From assembly GCA_963662675.2 (NCBI GenBank), contig CAXXHP010000001.1, positions 248,001 to 312,000 on the forward strand: 64,000 nt of DNA, in the 5' to 3' direction. This document shows, one piece after another, positions 10,201 to 17,740 of this stretch. The position numbers and the translations under genes are program-made. Under the pieces are notes generated by a model that ran no database searches, had not been told where the DNA came from, and was given only the letters and a program-made list of their open reading frames with translations. Each line of letters starts with the position of its first letter. Within the stretch, counting starts at the first letter, position 1. Source of the DNA: G963662675 sp963662675. GTDB lineage: Bacteria > Bacteroidota > Bacteroidia > Bacteroidales > Prolixibacteraceae.

Positions 10201-10608
10201 TCTTTGCTGCTGATTTGGTTGATCAATTGATTTGGTTGATTCAGCGTGAGTTAAGACGATAATTCTGTCTTCAACTTTATAATTGATGTTTGTGTTTGCA
10301 AATAATGATTTTAGAATGTCATCAATTTTCTCATTTTGAGCATTAACTGAAACTTTCTTGCTTACATCAACCACACTGCCGCTATACATAAAACTAAACT
10401 CGCTTTGATCTTCGATCTGTGATAGAACCTCCTTTATGGTGGAGTTCTTCACGTTTAGGTTGAGCATTTTTGACTGGGAATAAGTTTTATTTGCAAAAAC
10501 ACTAATCGAGGAAATAAGAATCAAAAAGGCTGTAAATCTCATAATCCTGAATAATTTTTCTAACCCAGGAAAGTTTTGTATTCCCGGACAATTCCGTAAT
10601 TTTTTCAT
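7231..10608 (-). CDS. susC: SusC/RagA-family TonB-dependent transporter with N-terminal STN signalling domain
   Basis: Outer-membrane TonB-dependent channel that imports oligosaccharides. After a signal sequence (residues about 22-45) comes an STN/secretin-N domain (about 50-115, SKMLNLNVKNSTIKEVL), a carboxypeptidase-regulatory-like domain (about 138-222, ISGKVTDVHGEPLPGVTVVV), the plug with the SusC signature DEVVAVGYGVQKK, and a beta-barrel ending in Phe (VNVSF). The STN domain is the part that, in FecA-type transducers, touches the anti-sigma factor; the neighbouring FecR and ECF genes agree with that. At 1125 residues it has normal SusC length. The gene is preceded by two hairpins. Confidence 0.96.
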   Translation of the reverse strand: MKKLRNCPGIQNFPGLEKLFRIMRFTAFLILISSISVFANKTYSQSKMLNLNVKNSTIKEVLSQIEDQSEFSFMYSGSVVDVSKKVSVNAQNEKIDDILKSLFANTNINYKVEDRIIVLTHAESTKSIDQPNQQQRSISGKVTDVHGEPLPGVTVVVKGTTMGTISDFDGNYTISNIPSDGVLSFSFVGMISQEISFQNQTTINVVMEEETIGLDEVVAVGYGVQKKSNITGAISSVKSEDLANRSSQSVGQALQGKVAGVQLVQTSGQPGEETSIRVRGFSSIGSSDPLYIVDGLKVSSIGYLDVNNIESIEILKDGASAAIYGAEAGNGVVLITTKSGSKGEGKFYYYGNYSSSSVDVRADLLNAEEYINFLTEGGFFDQEYFDNNYDGVTDTDWADVMFDKGFKQSHTVGFEGGSDRGNYHVSLSYNDADGTLIGGKDTYQRISSQINGGYQITDYLKVGTTTNISRYKQKAYNDSSAERTSITGAVSYYDPLTPVVYESESDIPDVVNNAINAGYNVLHNSGGKYFGVSPYMILRTWNPMAMLDFQDSNSDGMNINGTVYGELAPVEGLVITSRLGYRIGTGNSYTYEKPYWANGQYASTAPSLSVGQNNSFYYQWENFANYNITVGKNDFTAMAGMSYIESTYKSQSVTTDALESLDENFRYLDYSTSGANDDISGATNENTQIAYYGRLGWSYDEKYNVQVNFRADAYDSSKLAITNSWGYFPSVSAGWTISNEQFLKDMDSDILSYLKLRGSYGINGNISNLSGYQYASSMLTGNNYSMNDIQLLVGLHPSTFLQNNELEWETSKQVDLGIDMRLFDDKLTFATDFYSKNTSGMLINTTPSLISGTSSMYRNVGIIHNHGFEFDLGWKDNIGALNYSINGNLATVTNNVKEYLGEGTRIAGSGPSFGTITYFEEGLPLWYMRGYEVTGIDPENGDAIYNDRTPDGVIDDNDKTLIGSGIPDFTYGITLSLDYKNFDFSIYGTGSYGSEIFYSLSNQYSAAVNRNKFLYDDRWTTTNINASRPKPTMDDKYFLSDAMVFSGDFFRVKQIQLGYNLSKSLLKNMPVSTARIYVSLENWVTFSSYPGMDPETRFSTSQGLGLDMGSTPIPREALIGVNVSF

Positions 10609-10634
10609 AATTTTGTTTTGCTAAGTTTGTTTTT

Positions 10635-10698
10635 GCCCTGTTTGAAGGACAGGGCTGAAATTTAATCTAGACAGGGAGATGTTGACGCATTTCCCTGT
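10635..10698 (-). promoter_or_regulatory. Two tandem hairpins in the susC leader
   Basis: Hairpin A has perfect 7-base arms 10671-10677 and 10692-10698 (ACAGGGA / TCCCTGT) with a 14-base loop. Hairpin B has perfect 7-base arms 10635-10641 and 10649-10655 (GCCCTGT / ACAGGGC) with a 7-base loop. All four arms share the core CAGGG or its complement, so A and B arms could also pair with each other and form alternative structures. Neither is followed by a T run on the minus strand. The position, 27 bases before the susC start, suits a leader controlling translation or mRNA stability. Confidence 0.55.
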
Positions 10699-10753
10699 TT
10701 TGTTGGGTTCAATTAATCTATTCCATAGGCAAATTGTTTGATCAAGTTATTTT

Positions 10754-11812
10754 TCATTTTTGTTTTTCTATAATTATTCTTTGTTTTGAGAATGTACCAT
10801 CAGACAACTCTTTTCGAGGAAGTTTTTTATAAACAATAGGACTTGCAATGGTCATTAAGTCAAGTATTTGTGAAATAGTTTCGTCGGTGAGAGTTACCGT
10901 GTATATGTAATCGGTTGCATCGGATGCAACTTCAAAATCAACATTAAACTTTTTGCTTAGTTTTTCTGTGACCTGAATTAGTGGAGTATCATCGAAAATA
11001 AGTTTTCCGTCTTTCCAGGCAATATACTCTTCAATATTTCCTTCGGTACTTGTAATTAGGCTGGTTGCCATATTGTAAACGATGTGTTGCCCTGGAGCCA
11101 TTGAACCAATGGTTTTAATTATGCCGTTTGAGTTAATTTGATCCAAAATTACCTTTCCGGTAACCAAAGTTGTCTCAATATTATTCATATCAGGATATGC
11201 CAAAACATTGAAAGATGTCCCTACGGCTTTAATATTAAGCTTCTCTGTTTTTACAATGAATGGTTTATCTGGATTGTGGGCGACATTAAAATAACCTTCA
11301 CCGGAAAGCACGACTTCACGTGTATCGTCTGAAAAGAAATACGGATATTTAATTTTACTGCCGTAATTTAAATAAACCTCAGTGCCATCTGATAATTGCA
11401 CCACGGTTCTTGACCCTATTGGAGCAATAACTTCAAGTGAGTCCAATGCCATACTTGCATATCTATTTGATTCAATTTTCGTTTCAGAAAGCACATAAAA
11501 TAGAAAGGCAAGTACCGGCAATAATAACACCGCTGCTGCTTTTGTTATCCATTTCATGACAACAGGGAGAATGAATGTTGCTCTTTTTTCTACCGTATTT
11601 TTGGCTATTCTTTCTTCAATTTTATCGAATAGGATCGTGAATTTTTCATCGTCATTCAGATTGCTTTTCCCCTCAAATGCATTCCAATCCTCAAAACTTA
11701 ATCTTTTATCGTCTTCATTTAAAGCATCTTTTTTTATCCACCTTAGTACTTCGGTAAGTTCATGCTCCGTACAGGTGTTGCTTAAATACTTTATCAACAG
11801 TTCTTTTTTCAT
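10754..11812 (-). CDS. FecR-family anti-sigma factor
   Basis: Inner-membrane regulator that holds the ECF sigma factor and releases it when the SusC transducer reports substrate. The cytoplasmic segment (1-85) has the anti-sigma helix-rich region, one membrane span covers residues 91-110, and the periplasmic FecR domain lies at about 130-230 (IAPIGSRTVVQLSDGTEVYLN, GEGYFNV, VGTSFNV). A DUF4974 domain follows at about 270-345. The gene sits between the sigma factor and susC, the standard order of such systems. Confidence 0.95.
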   Translation of the reverse strand: MKKELLIKYLSNTCTEHELTEVLRWIKKDALNEDDKRLSFEDWNAFEGKSNLNDDEKFTILFDKIEERIAKNTVEKRATFILPVVMKWITKAAAVLLLPVLAFLFYVLSETKIESNRYASMALDSLEVIAPIGSRTVVQLSDGTEVYLNYGSKIKYPYFFSDDTREVVLSGEGYFNVAHNPDKPFIVKTEKLNIKAVGTSFNVLAYPDMNNIETTLVTGKVILDQINSNGIIKTIGSMAPGQHIVYNMATSLITSTEGNIEEYIAWKDGKLIFDDTPLIQVTEKLSKKFNVDFEVASDATDYIYTVTLTDETISQILDLMTIASPIVYKKLPRKELSDGTFSKQRIIIEKQK

Positions 11813-11951
11813 TCTTTCAAATTATACTTTCCTAAAAAGTAAGCGGCATAAAAATTTAGTGATTTGTCTAGACTGCTACTTTTTGTGTTTTAACGCTTTT
11901 GAAGGTATACGCCTAACCTAGCTTATGGGAGTATGTAAAAACTGGGTGTTT

Positions 11952-12539
11952 TTAAAAAAAGAGTAAGTATGCAAGTATTAGACTGTACGTCAGACTAGTG
12001 CCGATTTTGTATTTTAGAAAAGCAAGTGTGTTGGAAATGTGCTTTTTAACAGTATTTACTGACAGATTCAATTTTTTTGCAATTTCATCATTTGTCAGTC
12101 CTTCATCGCGGCTCAATTGAAATATTTCTTTCTGACGAGGAGTTAATTGATTTAGTAGCAATTGTAATCGATCATTTAATTCATTAAAATCAATTTCGTT
12201 CATTAGATCTGGGGTAGTTATTACTTGCTGCGATGATTTTAAATGTTTAATATATTTTGTTTCATTTATTTTTTTGCGCAACATGCTAATTGTAGTATTG
12301 TAGGCAACTGTAAACAGGAAGGATTCAAATGAAGAATTGGCATCAATCTTTCTTCTTGACTCCCATATTTTTACAAAAACCTCCTGGAGAATTTCTTCGG
12401 CATCTTCTTTCTGTTTGATATACCTTAAAACAAATCCATATAGCCTTTTGCAATAACGTTCATAAAGATTGTAAAAGGCAATCTTATCATTCTTTTGAAT
12501 GAGTAAAATAAGTTCTTTATTTGATCTTAAGTTTTTCAA
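11952..12539 (-). CDS. ECF RNA polymerase sigma-70 factor (Bacteroidota family)
   Basis: Alternative sigma factor expected to transcribe the SusC/SusD locus. Region 2 spans about residues 25-90 (AFYNLYERYCKRLYGFVLRY, DAEEILQEVFVKIW) and region 4 about 130-180 (LTPRQKEIFQLSRDEG, NDEIAKKLNLSVNTVKKHIS). The only usable start is TTG at 12539: no ATG occurs in frame before an upstream stop, and the next Met falls inside region 2. Length of 195 residues is normal. It heads the divergence-free minus-strand array; its own promoter must lie in the 440-base gap upstream. Confidence 0.94.
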   Translation of the reverse strand: MKNLRSNKELILLIQKNDKIAFYNLYERYCKRLYGFVLRYIKQKEDAEEILQEVFVKIWESRRKIDANSSFESFLFTVAYNTTISMLRKKINETKYIKHLKSSQQVITTPDLMNEIDFNELNDRLQLLLNQLTPRQKEIFQLSRDEGLTNDEIAKKLNLSVNTVKKHISNTLAFLKYKIGTSLTYSLILAYLLFF

Positions 12540-12886
12540 GGATTCTAATGTGATTAGAGACTAACCTGGTTTTTCGATTTGGGGAGAGCTCTTCCGCTTA
12601 TCCCCTTTTTTTTATTCTTAAAAAGCTCGATTTTTTCATCATGTTATCTACTTAAAAACAAAAGGCTAACATGGGTTTCTAATTACACATTCATTATGTC
12701 CCACCTTATGTGTGATTGAGCCATGCTGTACTGTGCTGTGCTGTGTGTAAATGTATGTGTAAGATATTTTATCTCAAAAAATGGGATGCTGTTTTAGAGC
12801 ACATCCATCGTAATCAGTTTTGTTGTGTTCTTAAACGTAACCTTTTAATATTTAGGTTATAAATAACCGGAATCCATTTTTTATGC
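12540..12886. other. Intergenic region upstream of the ECF sigma gene
   Basis: No coding sequence is apparent. The gap holds an imperfect inverted repeat (arms 12681-12690 and 12708-12717, one wobble, 17-base spacer), four tandem 5-base units of CTGTR at 12726-12745, and a T-rich tract near 12605-12620. The sigma gene promoter must be here, but no clear TTTG/TAnnTTTG pair was found, so an ECF-type or activator-dependent promoter is possible. Confidence 0.45.
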
Positions 12887-12919
12887 AAAAAATAAGCCGG
12901 ATACAACTCCGGCTTATTT
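12887..12919 (-). terminator. Rho-independent terminator after the GH30 gene
   Basis: Perfect 11-base stem (12890-12900 with 12909-12919, core AAGCCGG / CCGGCTT), 8-base loop, and on the minus strand the stem is followed directly by a run of T. It lies 60 bases past the GH30 stop and closes the xylB-xylA-xylE-GH43-GH30 array. Confidence 0.88.
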
Positions 12920-12979
12920 AACGATCTAAAACTAACCTAAACAAATAAAAACAATATTGTCAAAGTTTGATATATCTTA

Positions 12980-14458
12980 TTAAATATCAATTGTAAATGT
13001 GTTCAACGAATTGGCTGGAATATCAACACTTACTTTAGAACCTCCAACCTCAAATGATTTACTTACTGCTTCGTCGGTTTGATTTAAGTAAATCACAACA
13101 ACCTCATTGTCTGGATTTAGAAAAGCCACACAGTTTTCATCGGTATTAAGATCTAAGTATTTTGCGTCTGGTTTTACATAGTAGCTGAAATGCTTCATCA
13201 GATAAAACTCAGGATTATATCTAACTGACAGATCATCAGTAATCGTAACCAATGAATTTTGCAACCATCCCCAAGTGCTCTTTCCGTTAGTAAGGATTGG
13301 GTTCCAGTACTCATAAGTACTTACTCCATTTGCAAAATAGTGTTTCATCAACGAAAATGTGTACTCCATTGCAGCCCAGTCGTTAGAGCCTGTCCCACAT
13401 TCTGATTCCGTTTGCATCAACTTAAATTGGGGATATGTTTCATTTATATATCCAACAACACCTTTACCTGCCCACTGGAAACCAACACCAGTAAGATATT
13501 TTGTTGCTTCAGGATCAGAAAGAATAGGATCTACACTTGATTCTAAACTACGTTCGATAGTTCCTAACCAAACTTCCACATCAGGATGATCCTGTTCAAG
13601 TTGTTTACCAACGTATTTCACCAATGTATTCAATGCTTGAGGAGTCCATGTGCATGAAGGAAAATTTTGAGCTGAGTTTGGCTCATTTTGAACATGAACA
13701 GCAAAGATGTCGATGCCTTCTTTTTTGTATTCTTCTATAAATTTTGAAAAGTACAAGCCATAAGCAGTTAAGGTTTTATCATCCATGATAAACAAGTCTG
13801 TATCGGTATTTGGCTGAGGACCTTCTCCGCCACCAAACTGCGCCATCAGTTCTGCTAGTTCTTCTTGCGAGAGGTCTTCCATTGATGGCCTTTGTGGCCC
13901 TTCTCCAGGTATTCTTCCAGCATAGTAATTGTTTGTTTTCATCCATGATGGAGGACCCCAAGGGGATGCCCAAACTTTAAGTTCAGGGCTAATCCGTAAA
14001 GCCTCTTTAATGTAGGGGATTAAACGTAACCTGTCCCTTGCAATTGAGAAGTTTTTCATTTCGTAATCACCAGGGGTTTCGTTAAAACTGTACCAATCCA
14101 CAGAATAATCATTAGCCCCCAAAGGCATACGCATGACATTAAATTTTGCGCCGGATATTTGATTAAAGAAGCTTTGTAAAATATCTTGCTTTTCAGTATA
14201 CGAAACCAAGTTTAAAGCATCCCATCCAAGCTCATTAAAGCATGCGCCAAAGCCTTCTATGGTTTGCTTAGTATTATTTAGATCAATACTTAATGCTGAG
14301 GAAGTAGGTGCTGATTGTGACGGCATATCTTTATCAACCCATCTTTTGCTATCAGTCGTACTCATCCATCCGGAGAGTTCTGCATTTTGTGCAGAAACTT
14401 TATAGCCCATACTGGCTAAAAAGAAAACTGAAAAAATTAAAATGATACCTTTTTTCAT
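12980..14458 (-). CDS. Glycoside hydrolase family 30 (xylanase/beta-xylosidase/glucosidase type)
   Basis: Secreted GH30 retaining glycosidase. A signal peptide ends at about residue 23 (KVSAQ). The TIM barrel shows GFGACFNELGWDAL, MRMPLGANDYSVDWYS and ASPWGPPSWMKTN; the acid/base is E259 in VQNEPN and the nucleophile E351 in QTESECG (E353 is the alternative). The small C-terminal beta domain ends at residue 492. Residues about 180-222 form an unusual low-complexity acidic/Gly insert (GEGPQRP, then QFGGGEGPQP). Subfamily, and so the exact linkage, cannot be set by eye; in this setting a xylan-active enzyme is likely. A 187-base gap separates it from the upstream GH43. Confidence 0.92.
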   Translation of the reverse strand: MKKGIILIFSVFFLASMGYKVSAQNAELSGWMSTTDSKRWVDKDMPSQSAPTSSALSIDLNNTKQTIEGFGACFNELGWDALNLVSYTEKQDILQSFFNQISGAKFNVMRMPLGANDYSVDWYSFNETPGDYEMKNFSIARDRLRLIPYIKEALRISPELKVWASPWGPPSWMKTNNYYAGRIPGEGPQRPSMEDLSQEELAELMAQFGGGEGPQPNTDTDLFIMDDKTLTAYGLYFSKFIEEYKKEGIDIFAVHVQNEPNSAQNFPSCTWTPQALNTLVKYVGKQLEQDHPDVEVWLGTIERSLESSVDPILSDPEATKYLTGVGFQWAGKGVVGYINETYPQFKLMQTESECGTGSNDWAAMEYTFSLMKHYFANGVSTYEYWNPILTNGKSTWGWLQNSLVTITDDLSVRYNPEFYLMKHFSYYVKPDAKYLDLNTDENCVAFLNPDNEVVVIYLNQTDEAVSKSFEVGGSKVSVDIPANSLNTFTIDI

Positions 14459-14645
14459 AGTTGAATAATATTAATTGATTTAGAGATAATATTGACTAAT
14501 TTGAATATTACGAACTGATGTAAGAAAACAATTGAACGTTCCTTTTATAAAAGTAAAACATACTATTATATTTATAGAATAAATAAAAAATTAAAACAAT
14601 ATCAATTCTTTATTTACTACTTAGTTACAGGAATATTTTTTAGGT

Positions 14646-16298
14646 TTAAAATCCGCCAAAAAACATTCCTGTTTGAGCTGGAGCTTCATGGGCTACATAT
14701 TCAAACCAATTGTAATCTGCATTTGATTTAGAAGTTTTACCATTTCCAGTTGCGTAAAACCCGACATAGACGCCTGTGAAGTTTCCAACAGTCTCGGTTG
14801 CAAGAAACTTAGATTCAGCAGTTTCAATATCGGTATATTCATCATTTCCCTGTGCATAGGCAAATGTAAATGTTGATCTCTCACCTTTAATCTTCAAATT
14901 AACAGGCCCCGATTTAAGCTCAATCTCTTCTGATCTGTATATTGTTGGGCCAAATTGTAGTTTCACTACTAGGATTCTTTTTCCGCCCTTTTTATTAATC
15001 ATCATATCGAAATGATAACCGTTATTTTCTAGAATAAATCCTGCTTCTTCATTTTCACTTTTAGGATCAAATTCCAACTGTGTTGTCGCTGTAAAATATA
15101 AATCAGTAAGCCTTCTACCTACAAACGTTGGAGAATCTTGATCTCCAATAACACGTTCAGATCCTTTTAAACGCAGGTAGCCTGTGCGTTCAGTTAATGA
15201 GAAATTATCATCTTCAGGCAACTGGATATAATTCCACTCAAACCCCAACTTATCCGAATCAAAATCAATTTTTGAAGGTTTCTCGGCAACAGGCATAAGC
15301 GGAAGAGTTGAACAAGTCATATCAACCGTAGCAGTACCATTCCCATTTACAACCGGCCAACCATTTTTCGGCCATGTAACAGGAGCTAAGCAAGTTTCTC
15401 TTCCTAGAATATGATGCGTTTTATTAGACACATTTCTATATCCATGAAAAACAATCCACCATGATGCATCATGAGCCTGAATAATATCTGCGTGCCCAGT
15501 TCCCTGAATAGGATTGCCCTGCCCTGCAGCATTACAATGTGTTAATATTGGATTTGCTGGATTTTCAGTATAAGGGCCCCATATGTTATTGCTTCGTGCA
15601 ATGGTTTCAGAGTGTGCTTCTTCGGTACCTCCTTCTGCTGCCATTAAATAATAATACCCATCTTTTTTATAAATATGAGGTCCTTCAGCATATCTACCTC
15701 CTGTTCCATTCCAGAGTTTCTTTCCTTCGGTTTGAAGCTCTCCTGTTTCCAGATTTATTTCGAATAAGCTCAATGGAGACGAAATTACATATGCTTTCCC
15801 ATCATCGTCCCAGAAAAGATCAGGATCAATTCCTGGCACATCTTTTAACCAAATTGGATTTGACCATGGACCTGCCGGATCTGTTGCCGTAACATAGAAG
15901 TTTCCACCCTTTCCTCCCATATTGGTTGTAATCATGTAGAAAGTTCCATCATGGTATCGGATAGTTGCAGCAAATATATTCATCCCATCCGGCAACTGTT
16001 CTTTACGATGGATGACGTGGCCAATTTGTTCCCAGTTAACCAAATCCTTACTATGAAAGATCGGTACACCCGGGAAATACTCAAACGTGCTGGATATTAG
16101 ATAATAGTCATCCCCTGCCCGGCATACACTTGGGTCTGAATAGAATCCTGGAATAACAGGATTATTGTAAGTTACGGTTGCGTCAGAATCTGCTCCTGCA
16201 ATTGCAGCAAAGGGGTTACCCCCACCGCCAAATTGTGCATATACTGATGCACAAGATAAAAATAGGGCTAAGAATAGAAGTCTAATTTTTGCATTCAT
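14646..16298 (-). CDS. Glycoside hydrolase family 43 (beta-xylosidase/arabinofuranosidase type), second copy
   Basis: Secreted GH43 enzyme of 550 residues, close paralogue of the gene at 1-1596. A signal peptide ends near residue 22 (VYAQ), although LFLSC inside it could also be read as a lipobox. Catalytic residues are D55 (YSDPS), D158 (GIDPDLF) and E205 (YAEGPH). The propeller runs to about residue 320 and a beta-sandwich (GH43_C2/DUF1349-like) completes the protein. Gly-rich ends are notable: FGGGGNPF after the signal and MFFGGF at the C-terminus. It follows xylE by 59 bases and is probably in the xyl operon, placing oligoxyloside cleavage under the same control as xylose use. Confidence 0.94.
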   Translation of the reverse strand: MNAKIRLLFLALFLSCASVYAQFGGGGNPFAAIAGADSDATVTYNNPVIPGFYSDPSVCRAGDDYYLISSTFEYFPGVPIFHSKDLVNWEQIGHVIHRKEQLPDGMNIFAATIRYHDGTFYMITTNMGGKGGNFYVTATDPAGPWSNPIWLKDVPGIDPDLFWDDDGKAYVISSPLSLFEINLETGELQTEGKKLWNGTGGRYAEGPHIYKKDGYYYLMAAEGGTEEAHSETIARSNNIWGPYTENPANPILTHCNAAGQGNPIQGTGHADIIQAHDASWWIVFHGYRNVSNKTHHILGRETCLAPVTWPKNGWPVVNGNGTATVDMTCSTLPLMPVAEKPSKIDFDSDKLGFEWNYIQLPEDDNFSLTERTGYLRLKGSERVIGDQDSPTFVGRRLTDLYFTATTQLEFDPKSENEEAGFILENNGYHFDMMINKKGGKRILVVKLQFGPTIYRSEEIELKSGPVNLKIKGERSTFTFAYAQGNDEYTDIETAESKFLATETVGNFTGVYVGFYATGNGKTSKSNADYNWFEYVAHEAPAQTGMFFGGF

Positions 16299-16357
16299 AA
16301 ATTTATGTCTTTAGTTGGCAAATATTTTTGTATCAGGTTGTTTCGTGCTTAATGATT

Positions 16358-17740
16358 TTATTTACTCCATATTTTGTCCATTTCTTCCAGAGTTTTTCCT
16401 TTGGTCTCAGGTACCATTTTCCATACAAAGAAGAACGAAAGCAAACTCATAAGCCCATAAAAGGAATAGGTCATGCCTCCACTAAACTCCATCATTGCAG
16501 GGTAGGTTGATGAGATAAAATAGTTCGCTGCCCATTGCGCTGCAACAGCAATAGCTACAGCCTTGCCACGGATCTTATTTGGGAATATCTCTGATATCAG
16601 TACCCAGCAGATTGGCCCCCAAGACATCATAAATGATGCGGTGTATACGATAATGAAAATCAATGTTCCAATGCCAATAATTTCCATAAATGCAAGACCA
16701 CCAATGGCAAACATTCCAATGGCCATTCCTATTGAACCAACCATTAATAATGGCTTGCGTCCCCATTTATCAACTGTTACAATAGCAACAACTGTGAATA
16801 CTACATTCACTAAACCCATCACTACGGTTTGCATCATTGAGGCATCTTTTGCTGCCCCCATGCTTTCAAAAATACGGGGAGCATAATATAGAGCTACGTT
16901 AATGCCTACAAATTGCTGGAAAACAGAAAGAAGGATTCCGATGATAATTACAAGCTTACCATAAGAAAATAATTTCCCGGAAGAATGAACCCTAACGGAC
17001 TCTTTAATATCATCCAATATGCCTTTTGCAAGTTCTTTACCATTTATCCGCTCCAGAATTGATAATGCTTTGGCTTCCTGATTATTTAATGCCAGATAGC
17101 GTGGTGTTTCAGGAACAAAGAATAATAAAACTCCAAAAATACCTGCAGGAATGGCTTCTGAGGTAAACATCCTCCTCCATCCTACAGTATTAATCCATTC
17201 TAGCGATTGACCGTTGGCAATTCCCCAGTTCACAAAGTAAACAACCAACATACCAAAGATGATGGCAAATTGGTTAATGGATACTAAGCGACCACGAATG
17301 TCTGCAGGTGCAATTTCGCCAATATACATTGGGCAGACAGCAGAGGCTAGTCCAACTCCGATTCCGCCAACAACACGGTAGAAATTAAACATATATAGCA
17401 AGCCCATCGTCGGTTCTCCTTTCGTGAAGAACAAAAATTCAGGGTTGCCAGATCCAAGAGCAGATAGGAAAAAGAGGAAAGCTGCAAGCATTAGTGACTT
17501 TTTTCGTCCCAGATTTTTAGCTAAAAGACCCGAGAGGCCGCCTCCTATAATACAACCAATCAATGCGCTGGAGATGGTTGCTCCATGAGCCCATGAGCTT
17601 AAGCCCAAACCATCGGACAGGAAGGCTTGTACCGATTTCTCGGCACCAGAAATGACAGCGGTGTCATATCCAAAAAGTAAGCCTCCTAAAGTTGCCACTA
17701 AAGTAATGGCAACAATATAGAGTGAGTTTCTTTCTTTCAT
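16358..17740 (-). CDS. xylE: D-xylose:H+ symporter, MFS sugar porter family
   Basis: Twelve-span inner-membrane symporter for a pentose, probably D-xylose. Sugar-porter motifs are GGLLFGYDTAVISGAE in span 1, VPETPRYLAL at the end of the first half, DKWGRKPLL, and PETKGKTLEEMD after span 12. Length of 460 residues matches the Bacteroidota XylE group. Its ATG overlaps the xylA stop as TAATG, which suggests coupled translation. Specificity is inferred from motifs plus xylA/xylB linkage. Confidence 0.93.
   Translation of the reverse strand: MKERNSLYIVAITLVATLGGLLFGYDTAVISGAEKSVQAFLSDGLGLSSWAHGATISSALIGCIIGGGLSGLLAKNLGRKKSLMLAAFLFFLSALGSGNPEFLFFTKGEPTMGLLYMFNFYRVVGGIGVGLASAVCPMYIGEIAPADIRGRLVSINQFAIIFGMLVVYFVNWGIANGQSLEWINTVGWRRMFTSEAIPAGIFGVLLFFVPETPRYLALNNQEAKALSILERINGKELAKGILDDIKESVRVHSSGKLFSYGKLVIIIGILLSVFQQFVGINVALYYAPRIFESMGAAKDASMMQTVVMGLVNVVFTVVAIVTVDKWGRKPLLMVGSIGMAIGMFAIGGLAFMEIIGIGTLIFIIVYTASFMMSWGPICWVLISEIFPNKIRGKAVAIAVAAQWAANYFISSTYPAMMEFSGGMTYSFYGLMSLLSFFFVWKMVPETKGKTLEEMDKIWSK

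Noticed and set aside
11834..11884. Inverted repeat between the sigma and FecR genes
   Set aside because: Arms of about 10 bases pair with a bulge around a 30-base loop and are mainly A/T; likely chance.
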